Shown here: piece by piece, positions 44,151-53,988 of the stretch | How the letters are laid out: each line of letters begins with the position of its first letter | How positions within the stretch are numbered: the first letter of the stretch is position 1 | Origin: JAJRPT01 sp965661945 | Lineage (GTDB): Bacteria; Bacteroidota; Ignavibacteria; Kapaibacteriales; UBA2268 | DNA: 64,000 bases | NCBI GenBank assembly: GCA_965661945.1 | Contig: CBFIFP010000001.1 | Span: forward strand, 124,001 to 188,000 | Direction of reading: 5' to 3' | Program-made: the position numbers and the translations under genes | Notes under the pieces: model-generated | Database searches by the model: none | Seen by the model: only the letters and a program-made list of their open reading frames with translations | What the model was told of the DNA's origin: nothing

Positions 44151-45902
44151 ATGAAAAAACTATTTGTATTACTAATACTTATAACATTTCAAACATTTGC
44201 TCAAACAACTTATGAGCAACTAAAGGGTCTTTATGACCAAAGTAAACTTTTTGAGGCAGCTAAATTAGCTCCAGAATTAGCAAACTCTTCGACTGAAGAT
44301 TTGAATGTACAAATTTTGGTTGGTGATGTTTTTTATGATTTAGAAGAATATGATAAATCATTAGTTTATTATAATAATGCTTATGAGATTGATAAAAGAA
44401 ATTTTGAAGTATTGTATCGTTTAGGAAGGGCTTATCACAGAACAGGAGATGCTGGTAAGGGTTTTAAAATACTTGATGACGCTGTAGATGCAGTAAAGAA
44501 AAAGAAAAACGTAGAGCCATATATTGAAATTGCTAAGGCGCACATTAGAGATAAAAATATTACTGAAGCTGAAATTTGGGTAAATAGAGCGAAAGATAAA
44601 AATAAGAAAGAACCTATTGTATATGTTACATTAGGTGATATGTATTTTTCACAAGGCGTTTATGAATTAGCTAAAAATAATTATTTAGAGGCAATTCAGT
44701 TAGATAATAAAAATATACAGGCAAGAGCTAACTTGGCAGAATCTTATTACTGGTTAGCAAATAGAGCTGTTGACCAAGATTTAGCAAATGAATTGTTCAA
44801 AAAAGCTATTATGGAATATGATGAGGTTGGAACTCTTGATCCTTATAATGCAAAAGCTTTTTTCCAAACTGGAAAGGTGCTTTTTTGGGCATCAAGATTT
44901 GAAGATGCTGCTCCTAAACTTTATAGAGCTGTTAGTTTGAATCCTGAAAATGAACTAGCTCGTTGGTTGCTAGCTCAATCTCTAACAAGTTTAAATAGAT
45001 GTGATAGTGCTGCTCAGCACTTAGAATGGGTTTCACAAAATATTGACTCTGTTAAAATTAAAGCGCAATTGCTGTTAGCAAGATGTTATTTTTCGAATGG
45101 TGATAATCTTGAAGCTGTAACTCAGTATGAAAAAGTAAAAAGAGATACAACTCTTGATGTAATTGATATGAAAAGATATGGTAATGCTGCGTTTTTAACT
45201 GAAGATACTGTTAAAGCTGTTCAAATATTTGAAGAAACTATTGAATTATATAAGACCTCTTCTTGTGATTTGATGATGCTTTTAGGTCAATTATACTACG
45301 TTAAAAAAGATTATGCTAATGCTATTAAGAAATTTTATGACAAAATAGATACTCCTGAGTGTGATGAGTCTGTTGCAAAAGCAAATTACTTATTAGGTCT
45401 TTCTTATTTATTTTATGCAAATGAAGCCGAAATAAGTGATGAAGATAAAACTATTCGTTTGGACAATTCTGCAAAGTATTTTTTAAAAGCAATTGAATTA
45501 GACCCACAAGATCTTCGTTCTATGATTTATATGGGTGATGTATATGCGGCTAAGAATGATTTTGAATCTGCTGGAACGCAATATGAAAAAGTAATTGAAC
45601 TAGCTTCTGCAAATCCTGAAGAGTTTAGTCAGCAAATGAGGCAATCATTTGCGAAAATATGTGGTATGTATTTAGAGAGAAAAAACTTTGAAGGAGTTAT
45701 TAAATACGGATCTTTATGGACTGAAAATCAACCTGAATCAGAGTATGGTCCATTATATGTAGCTATTGCTTATCAGAATAAATATGTAAAAACTCAAAGT
45801 GATGCAGATATGAATAATGCTTGCAAGTGGTACAAAAAGGTATTAGAAGCTAACCCAAATAATAACTCCGCTAAAAATAATTTAGAAGCTTTGGGTTGTT
45901 AA
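44151..45902 (+). CDS. Exported TPR protein of the Ton operon
   Basis: 583 residues: signal peptide (MKKLFVLLILITFQTFAQ) and about ten tetratricopeptide repeats over most of its length (QILVGDVFYDLEEYDKSLVYY, VTLGDMYFSQGVYELAKNNY, IYMGDVYAAKNDFESAGTQY). It should act as a scaffold in the periplasm. It follows the PstS-like gene by 32 nt and ends in a strong terminator, so it is the last gene of the exbB-to-TPR unit. Confidence 0.85.
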   Translation: MKKLFVLLILITFQTFAQTTYEQLKGLYDQSKLFEAAKLAPELANSSTEDLNVQILVGDVFYDLEEYDKSLVYYNNAYEIDKRNFEVLYRLGRAYHRTGDAGKGFKILDDAVDAVKKKKNVEPYIEIAKAHIRDKNITEAEIWVNRAKDKNKKEPIVYVTLGDMYFSQGVYELAKNNYLEAIQLDNKNIQARANLAESYYWLANRAVDQDLANELFKKAIMEYDEVGTLDPYNAKAFFQTGKVLFWASRFEDAAPKLYRAVSLNPENELARWLLAQSLTSLNRCDSAAQHLEWVSQNIDSVKIKAQLLLARCYFSNGDNLEAVTQYEKVKRDTTLDVIDMKRYGNAAFLTEDTVKAVQIFEETIELYKTSSCDLMMLLGQLYYVKKDYANAIKKFYDKIDTPECDESVAKANYLLGLSYLFYANEAEISDEDKTIRLDNSAKYFLKAIELDPQDLRSMIYMGDVYAAKNDFESAGTQYEKVIELASANPEEFSQQMRQSFAKICGMYLERKNFEGVIKYGSLWTENQPESEYGPLYVAIAYQNKYVKTQSDADMNNACKWYKKVLEANPNNNSAKNNLEALGC

Positions 45903-45929
45903 TTATTTTTTGATTTATTGATTAGTTAT

Positions 45930-45960
45930 AAGGAACAGATTTTCTGTTCCTTATCTATTT
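45930..45960 (+). terminator. Intrinsic terminator of the Ton operon
   Basis: Perfect 10-bp stem AAGGAACAGA (45930-45939) and TCTGTTCCTT (45943-45952), TTT loop, then ATCTATTT, 27 nt past the stop. Confidence 0.85.
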
Positions 45961-45972
45961 ATAGGGTAATAA

Positions 45973-46749
45973 TTGGAAAAAATAAAACCATATAAATCAT
46001 TGGGGCAAAATTTTTTGACTGATATGAATATCAGAAAAAAAATAGTTGATGCTTTAGATATTCAAAATAATGATAAAATTATTGAAATTGGACCTGGGAC
46101 TGGTTCTTTAACAGAATTAATAATAGATTATCCTGTTGAATATATGGGTATTGAAATTGACAAAAGAGCTGTTGAAATTATTGAAAAAATGATTTCTAAA
46201 TGTAAAAATGCTAAGGTTATTAACCAAGATATTCTAAAAACTGAATCAGATATTATTACTGCTGGTTCAAAAGTAGTTGGTAATCTCCCCTATTATATTA
46301 CTAGTAGTATAATTTTCAAGATACTTGAAGCTAATCAAAAACCCGAAATTGCAATATTTATGGTTCAAAAAGAGGTAGCCCAAAGGTTAACTGGTAAGCA
46401 AAATACTAAAGATAATGGTATTTTAGCAATTGCTATCTCGTTACTTGGAGAAGCTAATTTGCTTTTTGATGTTTCGCCTAATTGTTTTTATCCAAAGCCA
46501 AAAGTAACTTCCTCTGTCATTTCCATAAAATTTACAAGAGAACTTGTTGAGTTTAGACATATTATAAATTTAGTCAAAATAGCTTTTAATCAACGCCGAA
46601 AAACTTTATCTAATGCTCTTTCTTCTTACTTTAATGATGTTGATAAATCAAAATTTGGTGATGTTTTGGGTAAAAGAGCAGAACAACTCACAGCTGACGA
46701 TTTTATATCTTTATATAATAGATTAAAGTATGAACAAAATAATAAATAA
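45973..46749 (+). CDS. rsmA: 16S rRNA (adenine1518/1519-N6)-dimethyltransferase
   Basis: 258 residues, KsgA/RsmA family; dimethylates two adenines near the 3' end of 16S rRNA during small-subunit assembly. Motifs: KSLGQNFLTDMNIRKKIVDA, IEIGPGTGSLTELII, VVGNLPYYITSSIIFKIL (NLPY) and FNQRRKTLSNAL. The start codon is TTG at 45973 with AGGG just upstream. Its end overlaps the next gene by 20 nt. Confidence 0.96.
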   Translation: MEKIKPYKSLGQNFLTDMNIRKKIVDALDIQNNDKIIEIGPGTGSLTELIIDYPVEYMGIEIDKRAVEIIEKMISKCKNAKVINQDILKTESDIITAGSKVVGNLPYYITSSIIFKILEANQKPEIAIFMVQKEVAQRLTGKQNTKDNGILAIAISLLGEANLLFDVSPNCFYPKPKVTSSVISIKFTRELVEFRHIINLVKIAFNQRRKTLSNALSSYFNDVDKSKFGDVLGKRAEQLTADDFISLYNRLKYEQNNK

Positions 46750-47635
46750 ACTTACCTCTGGTGAAATTTATACTCTTCTAACACTAATTATCTTTAATTT
46801 AATAGTGTTAGTTTGTATGTTTATAAATATAAATATTTATACTACATTTATTTTTAATTCCATACTAATTATGTTTGTGTTAACTGCTTCTAATTTATTT
46901 AATCGACGAAATAGTTTTGGGGTTTATCGTCAGTTATATTTGGTTCCGTTTATCTTTTTGGTTTACAATAATGTAAAAAGTATAATTAATGTTTTGTTCT
47001 CACATGATTTCGACCAATATTTAATTCGAGTAGATGAATTTATTTTTGGAACACAACCCGCATTTCTATTAGAATCAATTGTAAATCCAATATTAACTGA
47101 ATATCTGGTAATATCATATTTCTTATTTTTCTTTTTACCAATTATACATTTAATTGAATTATCTAAAAATAAAGATAATACTCACTTTAATCAACTTACT
47201 CGAAATATTATATTTGGATTCTATTTCTCGTATTTACTTTATTTATTTATTCCAGCAATAGGACCGAGATTTACAGTATTTGAATTTAGCACATATAATT
47301 TAGAATTACCTGGGTTATTTATATCAGAATACCTCAGGGAAATTATAAATCTTGGTGGTGGTATTCCCTTAAATTCTACAAATCCAATGGCTGATGTTAA
47401 TCGCGACTGTATGCCTTCGGGACATACAATGATGACTTTGATTAATATTAATTTCGCTTTCAAATTTCAATCTAAATTGCGTTATTTTTATTATTTAATT
47501 GGATTTAGTTTGATATTTGCTACTATTTACTTGCGGTACCATTATTTCATAGATATAGTTGCTGGCTTGCTTTTTGCGATAATTAGTATAAATTTGGAAA
47601 ATAAATTTCACAAAATAATAAAAAAGAATGGCTGA
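46730..47635 (+). CDS. PAP2-superfamily membrane phosphatase/transferase
   Basis: 301 residues with about six membrane segments. The PAP2 motifs CMPSGHTMMTL and LRYHYFIDIVAG are clear, and the longer N-terminal part fits the Aur1/Ipt1-like PAP2_3 branch. Such proteins remove or transfer phosphate groups of membrane lipids. It overlaps rsmA and the following gene, so the three are co-translated. The substrate cannot be told. Confidence 0.82.
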   Translation: MNKIINKLTSGEIYTLLTLIIFNLIVLVCMFININIYTTFIFNSILIMFVLTASNLFNRRNSFGVYRQLYLVPFIFLVYNNVKSIINVLFSHDFDQYLIRVDEFIFGTQPAFLLESIVNPILTEYLVISYFLFFFLPIIHLIELSKNKDNTHFNQLTRNIIFGFYFSYLLYLFIPAIGPRFTVFEFSTYNLELPGLFISEYLREIINLGGGIPLNSTNPMADVNRDCMPSGHTMMTLININFAFKFQSKLRYFYYLIGFSLIFATIYLRYHYFIDIVAGLLFAIISINLENKFHKIIKKNG

Positions 47636-48230
47636 TTACTACTTTACAATTCAAGAAAAACAAAGCGCTGAAATTAAAATCACAAAATCAAGGTTTATTG
47701 CAACTGCCATACCCGTTAGAAATCCCGATGAAGCAAAAGAAGAATATGATAAAATTAAAAAACAATATCACGATGCAAGTCATAATTGCTGGGCATGGCG
47801 TTTTGGCGAAAATGGCTTAGATTTTCGATACTCCGACGATGGAGAACCAAAAGGAAGTGCCGGTAAACCAATTTTATTTACAATCTCGAAATATGAAGTA
47901 AGTGATATTTTAATCGTAGTTACACGCTTTTTTGGTGGTAAAAAACTTGGTGTAGGTGGCTTAGTTAGAGCATATTCAGATGCAGCAGAAGAGTGCTTGA
48001 AAATATGCGAAAAAAAGCAAATCGACATCACCAAAAAGGTTAGAATATTTACAACTTACGAAGATTTGAATACTATTAAATCACTTTTAGACACTTATGC
48101 TGTTTCTTACACCGAAAGTTATACTGATATGATAGACATAAGTGCAAATATTCCAATTAGTAAAGTTGACGAATTTACTGATAATATCACCCAAAAAACA
48201 AACGCAAGGTCTGGCTTTCGGGTGATGTGA
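47628..48230 (+). CDS. YigZ/IMPACT-family protein
   Basis: 200 residues. N-terminal UPF0029 domain with KSRFIATAIPV, HNCWAWRFG, SDDGEPKGSAGKPIL and VVTRFFGGKKLGVGGLVRAYSDA, then a small second domain. YigZ-like proteins are linked to translation control; the exact role is uncertain. Its stop lies only 4 nt from the stop of the convergent T9SS gene, with no terminator hairpin between. Confidence 0.93.
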   Translation: MADYYFTIQEKQSAEIKITKSRFIATAIPVRNPDEAKEEYDKIKKQYHDASHNCWAWRFGENGLDFRYSDDGEPKGSAGKPILFTISKYEVSDILIVVTRFFGGKKLGVGGLVRAYSDAAEECLKICEKKQIDITKKVRIFTTYEDLNTIKSLLDTYAVSYTESYTDMIDISANIPISKVDEFTDNITQKTNARSGFRVM

Positions 48231-48234
48231 GGGT

Positions 48235-50667
48235 TTATTCTATTATTATTGCTTCACTTTTGTTAGAATCTCCTAATTTAAAGTTAATCAAGTATGCGCC
48301 TCTGATGTAGCCAGTTACGTCAACTTCAATTTCTCCCCAGTAGTCGTCTTGTATGTTTAAATCAAAATTGTTGATTTGGTAACTTCTGCCTGTACCGATG
48401 TGGATTAACTCTACTTTTAGTTTTGCTATTTCGCCCATCATCGCCGAATAAAATTTCATTTTCAAGCGGTCTTTTACTGGGTTTGGATATGGTGGATATG
48501 TCCAGATTGGAGGGGGACTAGGTATTTCAACGGAAGAGTAATAATCTATTAAATCTTCTTCAATTGGCTTAAATACACCATACATTAAGGTTCCTATTGC
48601 GTAATTTTTTAAAACCTCAACTTGACTTTGATAGTAGTTTATATTTTTATCATTTAGAAAATTAATGAAAAATTTAGTTTTATTTTTTTCGGAATATCTA
48701 TCTATATTTTTTATAAATTGTTCAACAAATAGAGTGTCGTTTATTATTTTTAAATTAATAAAATCTGTATATTTTTTAGAATTTTCAAAATATTCTCCAT
48801 ATATTTTATCATTTTCTAAGTTCAAAACTCTATTATATGTATCTAAATGACTAATACTATTAAAAAGTTTTCTTGATAGTTCAGTATAATTTGAATTTAA
48901 AATTAATTTAATTAATTTATTTTCTTCTAAGTCATACTTAAAAGCTACATTTGAATTAAAAATAATTGAAGAGCCAACTTCTTTAACTGCTATCTCATAG
49001 TCATTTTCTTCATCTAAAACTAAAGTTATATTTTCAAAATTATCAGAGGTATAATAAATTGAAATTTTCTTTATGATTTCAAATTCATCATTTACATAAA
49101 CTGAATCATTATAATAGTTTTTAATCCAAATTAAACCATTTATTTCATCATTTAGTATTTGAATATATTTTGATTTATCGACATTAAAAACGGTATCTAC
49201 TGTATTTTGTTCATCTAATTCATACACATAAGAAGTATTGTTGTAAGTTTGTGTAAATAAAAACGAATTTTTAATGTACCCTTGAGCAATAATTTTTGAA
49301 CCATTTTGAGAATTGTCGTCAATTGCTCTAAGAATTTGTATATCATACAAATTTATTATTTCCCAAGAATTGCCAGCATCTGTAGTTTTTGCAAATTTGA
49401 CAGGATAACTTGAAGCAAAACCTCCACTATTATATTTAGTATTAAACACTCCACTAATTGCAGAAATCAAATTATTTTCATCCTTAACTGCATAATTTTC
49501 TGAACTAAGACCGTAATAATCTTTAAATTCAAGAGTTGAATCACTATTATAATCAAAAATAGGATTAGAGTAAGTGTATGATATACCGCCATTAGTAGTT
49601 TTCAAAAAACCCGATTTGTGTTTATATAATAAATACCAATTATCTTTATCAAAAAATATAGTTTTAGTTAAAATGATAAAATCTTGATTTGAAACATCGT
49701 TAACTACAGTCCAATTTAATTGATTTTCTGATTTTATAATTCTATTATTCAAATTTAAAATTATAAATTCATTATTTGTCATTTCAATATCCAATATGAA
49801 ATGTTCATAATGTCCAAAACTTATATCTTTAGTACTTAAAACAGAAAGAGTATCAAATACAATAGTTGTATTATTTTCAGTATTAATTTTATAAATTTTG
49901 TAATTTGGGTTATAATCATTTTCTCCAATTGGTTCAAAAATATAATATATATTTTCTAAAGGGTAAAAGTGGAAATTGTAAGTATTGTTTACATTTATAA
50001 TTTTCCAATTATTATTTTGCGATATTTTAGCAATCTGATTATTATTTTTTAGAAAGACATAACCATTTTTCTTTAATAAATCAAAATCTGTATTAAAAGG
50101 ATTATCTATAATTTCCCAAGTTTTTGAATTATCGTAACTAACATATATTTCATTATTATTTGTTTTAATAATCAGTGAATTTTCAAAACAAGTTAAGGTT
50201 TGAACATTTTGAATATTAATATTAATAGAATCAAAATTATTTCCATTATTATTAGAATAATAAATACTATTATTTTCAGTTAAGATGTAAATATTACTAT
50301 CAATATTGCAAATGGATTTAAGACTATTTTCAAATCTTCTAATTTTCCAATGTTTACCTATGTCATCAGAAATTAATAATTCTTTAAAGTCAGTTATTGA
50401 AAATAATCTATTATTATAATTAATAATTTCAATAAAATTAGCATAAGTTCCATTAAAATTTTGTCGCCAAGACAAACCAGTATCCTCTGTAATTAAGATA
50501 GTTCCTTCATTCCCATAAAATAGAATTACATCTTCGTTAATTTTTAACATCTTTTTTTTAAAGCCCTCAGATGTATAATATTTAATTTCAGAATCTCTTT
50601 TATAAATATCAGGTACTTCAAAAGAAGAAAGTAAATTTAAAAATAAAATAAAAATTAAATAAAACAT
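48235..50667 (-). CDS. Asp-box (BNR/YCF48-like) surface protein with T9SS sorting domain
   Basis: 810 residues: short signal peptide (MFYLIFILFLNLLSS), Asp-box region (ITEDTGLSWRQNF, ISDDIGKHWKIR, YSNNNGNNFDSI, KTTNGGISYTYS), central region, and a type A T9SS sorting domain (WTYPPYPNPVKDRLKMKFYS ... DSNKSEAIIIE). It is the third paralogue in the window; its sorting domain is closest to that of 4873-7200. A Cys-rich exported protein gene lies just upstream, as in the 4.9-7.9 kb pair. The last 330 bp are visibly less AT-rich than the rest. No terminator cassette follows, since yigZ converges 4 nt away. Confidence 0.8.
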   Translation of the reverse strand: MFYLIFILFLNLLSSFEVPDIYKRDSEIKYYTSEGFKKKMLKINEDVILFYGNEGTILITEDTGLSWRQNFNGTYANFIEIINYNNRLFSITDFKELLISDDIGKHWKIRRFENSLKSICNIDSNIYILTENNSIYYSNNNGNNFDSININIQNVQTLTCFENSLIIKTNNNEIYVSYDNSKTWEIIDNPFNTDFDLLKKNGYVFLKNNNQIAKISQNNNWKIINVNNTYNFHFYPLENIYYIFEPIGENDYNPNYKIYKINTENNTTIVFDTLSVLSTKDISFGHYEHFILDIEMTNNEFIILNLNNRIIKSENQLNWTVVNDVSNQDFIILTKTIFFDKDNWYLLYKHKSGFLKTTNGGISYTYSNPIFDYNSDSTLEFKDYYGLSSENYAVKDENNLISAISGVFNTKYNSGGFASSYPVKFAKTTDAGNSWEIINLYDIQILRAIDDNSQNGSKIIAQGYIKNSFLFTQTYNNTSYVYELDEQNTVDTVFNVDKSKYIQILNDEINGLIWIKNYYNDSVYVNDEFEIIKKISIYYTSDNFENITLVLDEENDYEIAVKEVGSSIIFNSNVAFKYDLEENKLIKLILNSNYTELSRKLFNSISHLDTYNRVLNLENDKIYGEYFENSKKYTDFINLKIINDTLFVEQFIKNIDRYSEKNKTKFFINFLNDKNINYYQSQVEVLKNYAIGTLMYGVFKPIEEDLIDYYSSVEIPSPPPIWTYPPYPNPVKDRLKMKFYSAMMGEIAKLKVELIHIGTGRSYQINNFDLNIQDDYWGEIEVDVTGYIRGAYLINFKLGDSNKSEAIIIE

Positions 50668-50692
50668 AATTTTCCTTTTTTTAGAATTAATA

Positions 50693-50720
50693 AATGGACA
50701 ATTATTTCTAACTGTCCATT
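50693..50720 (-). terminator. Hairpin between Cys-rich gene and Asp-box gene (second pair)
   Basis: AATGGACA pairs with TGTCCATT across a 12-nt loop, just after the stop of the Cys-rich frame. It is the positional counterpart of the hairpin at 7236-7264. No long T run, so attenuation is a guess. Confidence 0.5.
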
Positions 50721-50726
50721 ATAAAA

Positions 50727-51323
50727 TTAATAACAAGTTTTAAAGCAATCTTCATATTTATCATCAGGGTCAATAGTTGGAATAAAACTTGAGCAATCAC
50801 CATCACCAGAAGTAGGTATAAGAAATACTATATATTCAGGATCAGCAAAACAAACATAGGCATTTTGAGTACAAGTTCCTTCTTCTTCATCACAAGGTAC
50901 AATATTAGTTTCTTCAGCGATATCATCAAATTCTAATTTAAAACAATCTGCTGCAGTAACAATTACTTGAATTCTACCACTCGGTGGTCAACTACAAGGA
51001 CCTGCAGCACCAAGTAAGTCACATTTAGTTAGTGCGTCTAATATCGCCGCTTTTTTAAGACCATCCCAAAACCCTGGATTTAATTGAATTTCACAATCTT
51101 CGTAAGGTACAATTATATTACAAATATGTACAGTTACATGGCCAGTTGGTGCGCAATTAGTACAATAATAAACAGTAATTTCACAATCTGTCCCTGGTAC
51201 TTCATAAACAAAACTATAATTAAACCAACCCATTGGACAATCAGTACATTGACCTTTACTCTCTACATTAGATAAAATCAATAATGTGAAAGTTAAAAAA
51301 AAAGTTATGAAAAACTTATTCAT
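50727..51323 (-). pseudogene. Small Cys-rich exported protein, interrupted by one in-frame TGA
   Basis: The frame runs 198 codons from ATG 51323 to TAA 50727-50729, with a TGA at 50988-50990 after 111 codons. It matches the 200-residue protein at 7276-7878 before and after the TGA: signal peptide ending LILSNVESKGQ, YCTNCAPTGHVTVHIC, then after the TGA PPSGRIQVIVTAADCFKLEF and the ending YEDCFKTCY. Total length and cysteine spacing are kept, so nothing else has decayed. It sits 60 nt before the Asp-box/T9SS gene 48235-50667. A recent nonsense mutation or sequence error is most likely; recoding is possible but unsupported. Confidence 0.72.
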
Positions 51324-51914
51324 ACTTTGTTTCCTTAAATTTTATTAAACAATTTTTGGTTAAATCGACCTCTTTTTGCTGAAAGAAAAATAACGTGCTT
51401 AAGCGATAGAAAAACGCCGAAATTTTTGTTTTAATAAATTAAATAAGTCCCAAGTTGAGTGTTCAATTTCATAGTTGATTTTCTTGAATTTTGTGAAAAT
51501 TGTTAAAAGTTCAAAAAGTATATAAATTATGCAATATTGACCTAAGTCTATAAGTGGGGTGGGGAAGGTCATAGATGAAATTAAATTCATCATATTTTTT
51601 ATTACATTTTTTCCAAAGTTATTTTTTGTTTTGTGTTTTCAAAAATTTAATTTAATTAAAAAATTTTATTTATCCAAAAATATATTATTTTTTTTACATT
51701 CGATTCCGACGGAGTCGCACCTTGTTTTTTTTTCTATAAATGTTTGAATTCGAGGGATTCAGTATTCGAATTAATTTTTGACTAAAACTATATTAATATT
51801 AGGTTTATGTGATGTGGCTAAAGTCCTATCCTATTTATATATTTTAGATATAATAATTTGTAAAGGTTATTATTTTTTTTTCATTTCGACATAAATTAAC
51901 AAATTGCCTAAAAA
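51324..51914. other. Gene-free stretch with a repeat and hairpins
   Basis: No credible gene; short frames lack ribosome sites and family features. It holds a copy (51655-51775) of a repeat also found inverted at 63590-63705, with hairpins at 51699-51715 (CGATTCC, GAC, GGAGTCG, one G-T pair) and 51745-51761. Confidence 0.6.
51655..51775 (+). repeat. AT-rich repeat family 2, copy 1
   Basis: Shares TTTATCCAAAAA, a poly-T block with ACATTC, CTATAAAnGTTTGAAT and the hairpin TGAATTC-GAG-GGATTCA with the inverted copy at 63590-63705. In the stem one pair differs (T-G here, C-G there), so pairing is kept. Confidence 0.65.
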
Positions 51915-52940
51915 TCAGAATAAACTATTAATATCTTCGCTATTTAGAGATTGTTTATAACCAAGTTGAGTGTATGCCTTTGGGGTTGCTTGCCTTCCTC
52001 TTGAAGTTCGCTGAATGAAGCCCTGACGTATTAAAAATGGTTCATATACCTCTTCTATTGTGTCAGATTCTTCTCCAACTGCAACTGCAATAGTATTTAT
52101 TCCAACTGGACCTCCAGCAAATTTTTCAATGATAACTGATAAAATTCGTTTATCCATATCATCTAATCCAAATCTATCTACATCTAAAGCGGCAAGAGTT
52201 AACTCTGCTATCTCTTTATCTAATAGCCCGTTATTTTTTACTTCTGCGAAATCTCTAGCTCTTCTTAGTAAACGGTTGGCAATTCTTGGAGTTCCTCTTG
52301 AACGTGAGGCAATTTCGTAAGCACCATCTTCTTCTATATCAATTTTAAGTAAATCGGCGGAACGCAAAATCACTTTAACTAAATCGACTATATCATAGTA
52401 ATCTAATCTATTTATAACTCCAAAACGAGAGCGTAAAGGAGCAGTTAATAAGCCCGCTCTTGTAGTTGCACCAATTAAAGTAAACTTAGGAATTGAAATT
52501 TGAACTGTTCTTGCTGAAGGACCCGAATCAATCATTATATCTAACTTATAATCTTCCATTGCAGAATAAAGATACTCTTCGACAATTGCAGACAAACGAT
52601 GAATTTCATCTATGAATAAGATATCGCCTTCATCAAGGTCAGTTAAAAGTCCAGCAAGGTCGCCGGGTTTTTCTAAAACAGGACCAGAAGTAGTTTTGAT
52701 GTTTGTTCCCATCTCTCTTGCAATAATATAACTTAGAGTAGTTTTGCCTAAGCCAGGAGGACCTGTTAAAAGCACATGGTCAAGCGCTTCTTTACGATTT
52801 TTAGCAGCTTGAATGAATATTTTTAAATTTTCTAATATTTTTGGTTGACCTACAAATTCGTTAAAATTTGAGGGTCGAAGTTTTAAATCAATATCATCTT
52901 TAACTCCAACTTCTTCAACTATATTTCTGAATTCACTCAT
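51915..52940 (-). CDS. ruvB: Holliday junction branch migration DNA helicase RuvB
   Basis: 341 residues from ATG 52940 (MSEFRNIVEEVG); an upstream start would lie inside the CDF gene. RuvB pumps DNA through the Holliday junction with RuvA. Motifs: LRPSNFNEFVGQ, Walker A GPPGLGKTTL, Walker B LFIDEIHRL, sensor GATTRAG, arginine-finger LRSRFG, and a C-terminal winged helix (FIQRTSRGRQATPKAY). The start overlaps the CDF stop by 8 nt (ATGAGTGA). Confidence 0.98.
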   Translation of the reverse strand: MSEFRNIVEEVGVKDDIDLKLRPSNFNEFVGQPKILENLKIFIQAAKNRKEALDHVLLTGPPGLGKTTLSYIIAREMGTNIKTTSGPVLEKPGDLAGLLTDLDEGDILFIDEIHRLSAIVEEYLYSAMEDYKLDIMIDSGPSARTVQISIPKFTLIGATTRAGLLTAPLRSRFGVINRLDYYDIVDLVKVILRSADLLKIDIEEDGAYEIASRSRGTPRIANRLLRRARDFAEVKNNGLLDKEIAELTLAALDVDRFGLDDMDKRILSVIIEKFAGGPVGINTIAVAVGEESDTIEEVYEPFLIRQGFIQRTSRGRQATPKAYTQLGYKQSLNSEDINSLF

Positions 52941-53922
52941 TTTGATTACCAGTATTTTTGAATAAATGAACAGGACATTTTCTTTCACCTTTCATTATGC
53001 AGTCTTTAGGACATGGAGTTGCATAGATTCTAGAAATTGATGTAGGATAAATAGATTGAATTTGCTTTTGCACTTTTTTTTCCATATCGTATTTTTGCTC
53101 CATAGTATAGTCATAGGGCAAAATTATATCGAGTTCCACAAATATATCTTTACCAGATTGTCTTGTGTGGACTGTTCTAAATTCACACATTTGATTGACA
53201 TTTTCAGCAACAACAGCGATTAAATCGAATTGAATATCGTCCGGTAATGTTTTGTCTAATAATTGATTTAGGGCTTCTTTAGAACCTCTGAGAGGAACTC
53301 TAAGAGCTAATGCTGTTAATGCAATTGCTGTAAGAGTATCTATCTGTTTTGCAAGTGAGTTATATTCGATATTGATTAGCAAAACACCAAACAATAAATT
53401 TGCAAGAACACCTAACTCAATATAACTATCCATTTTCCAAATTTCAGCATCAAATTTTAGTATAGGCATTCGATATCTTTTTGAACTTGAAAGTTGATAT
53501 TTATACATCGCGTACATAATAAAAAAAGTAAGGAACGAATAAAGCGATAAAAGTGAGTAATTCCCACTTGTTGACTCTGGATTTGAATAAGTAAGAATTA
53601 ACTCCCAAAAGGCATAACCTAATACTCCTAAAAGTAATATAGCACTTAATAAAAGTGTCAAACTTTCATATTTTCCATAGCCGTAGTTAAATATATAATC
53701 TGGTGTTCTTACGGAGTGATTAACAGCAAACATTAAAAGTATTGAATTAACTACATCAATGAGAGCTATAAATCCATTGATTTGTACAGCCAAAGAAGAC
53801 TCTAAATACCCTAAAACTATACCAGCAGATGCTAATACTATCCCTACTAGCAAAGATAATCTAGTAGACATCAATGGGGAGCTTGTGTCAAATAATTTTT
53901 TAAAATTTAAAGAAAAAGTCAA
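52933..53922 (-). CDS. Cation diffusion facilitator family transporter
   Basis: 329 residues: six membrane segments (about 20-220), the family motif NYGYGKYESLTLLL, and a cytoplasmic domain from about 225. It should export a divalent metal ion such as Zn, Co, Fe or Mn. In segment 5 the metal motif seems to read DSYIE rather than the usual HxxxD or DxxxD, so the metal may differ. The protein ends in a Cys-containing tail (CPKDCIMKGERKCPVHL) not usual for the family. It overlaps ruvB by 8 nt. Confidence 0.83.
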   Translation of the reverse strand: MTFSLNFKKLFDTSSPLMSTRLSLLVGIVLASAGIVLGYLESSLAVQINGFIALIDVVNSILLMFAVNHSVRTPDYIFNYGYGKYESLTLLLSAILLLGVLGYAFWELILTYSNPESTSGNYSLLSLYSFLTFFIMYAMYKYQLSSSKRYRMPILKFDAEIWKMDSYIELGVLANLLFGVLLINIEYNSLAKQIDTLTAIALTALALRVPLRGSKEALNQLLDKTLPDDIQFDLIAVVAENVNQMCEFRTVHTRQSGKDIFVELDIILPYDYTMEQKYDMEKKVQKQIQSIYPTSISRIYATPCPKDCIMKGERKCPVHLFKNTGNQNE

Positions 53923-53988
53923 GATGTTTCCAAATTATTTAGAATCTGTTTACACAAAATTATGAATTAAATAAAAAAAATCATTATT

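Noticed and set aside
50970..50990. Selenocysteine codon with SECIS in the Cys-rich gene
   Set aside because: The hairpin after the TGA has only 5 bp and begins at the codon itself, unlike a bacterial SECIS; no sel gene is seen in the window. Kept only as an in-frame stop.
51399..51593. 64-codon minus-strand frame
   Set aside because: No ribosome site, no recognisable features, located in a repeat-bearing gene-free stretch.
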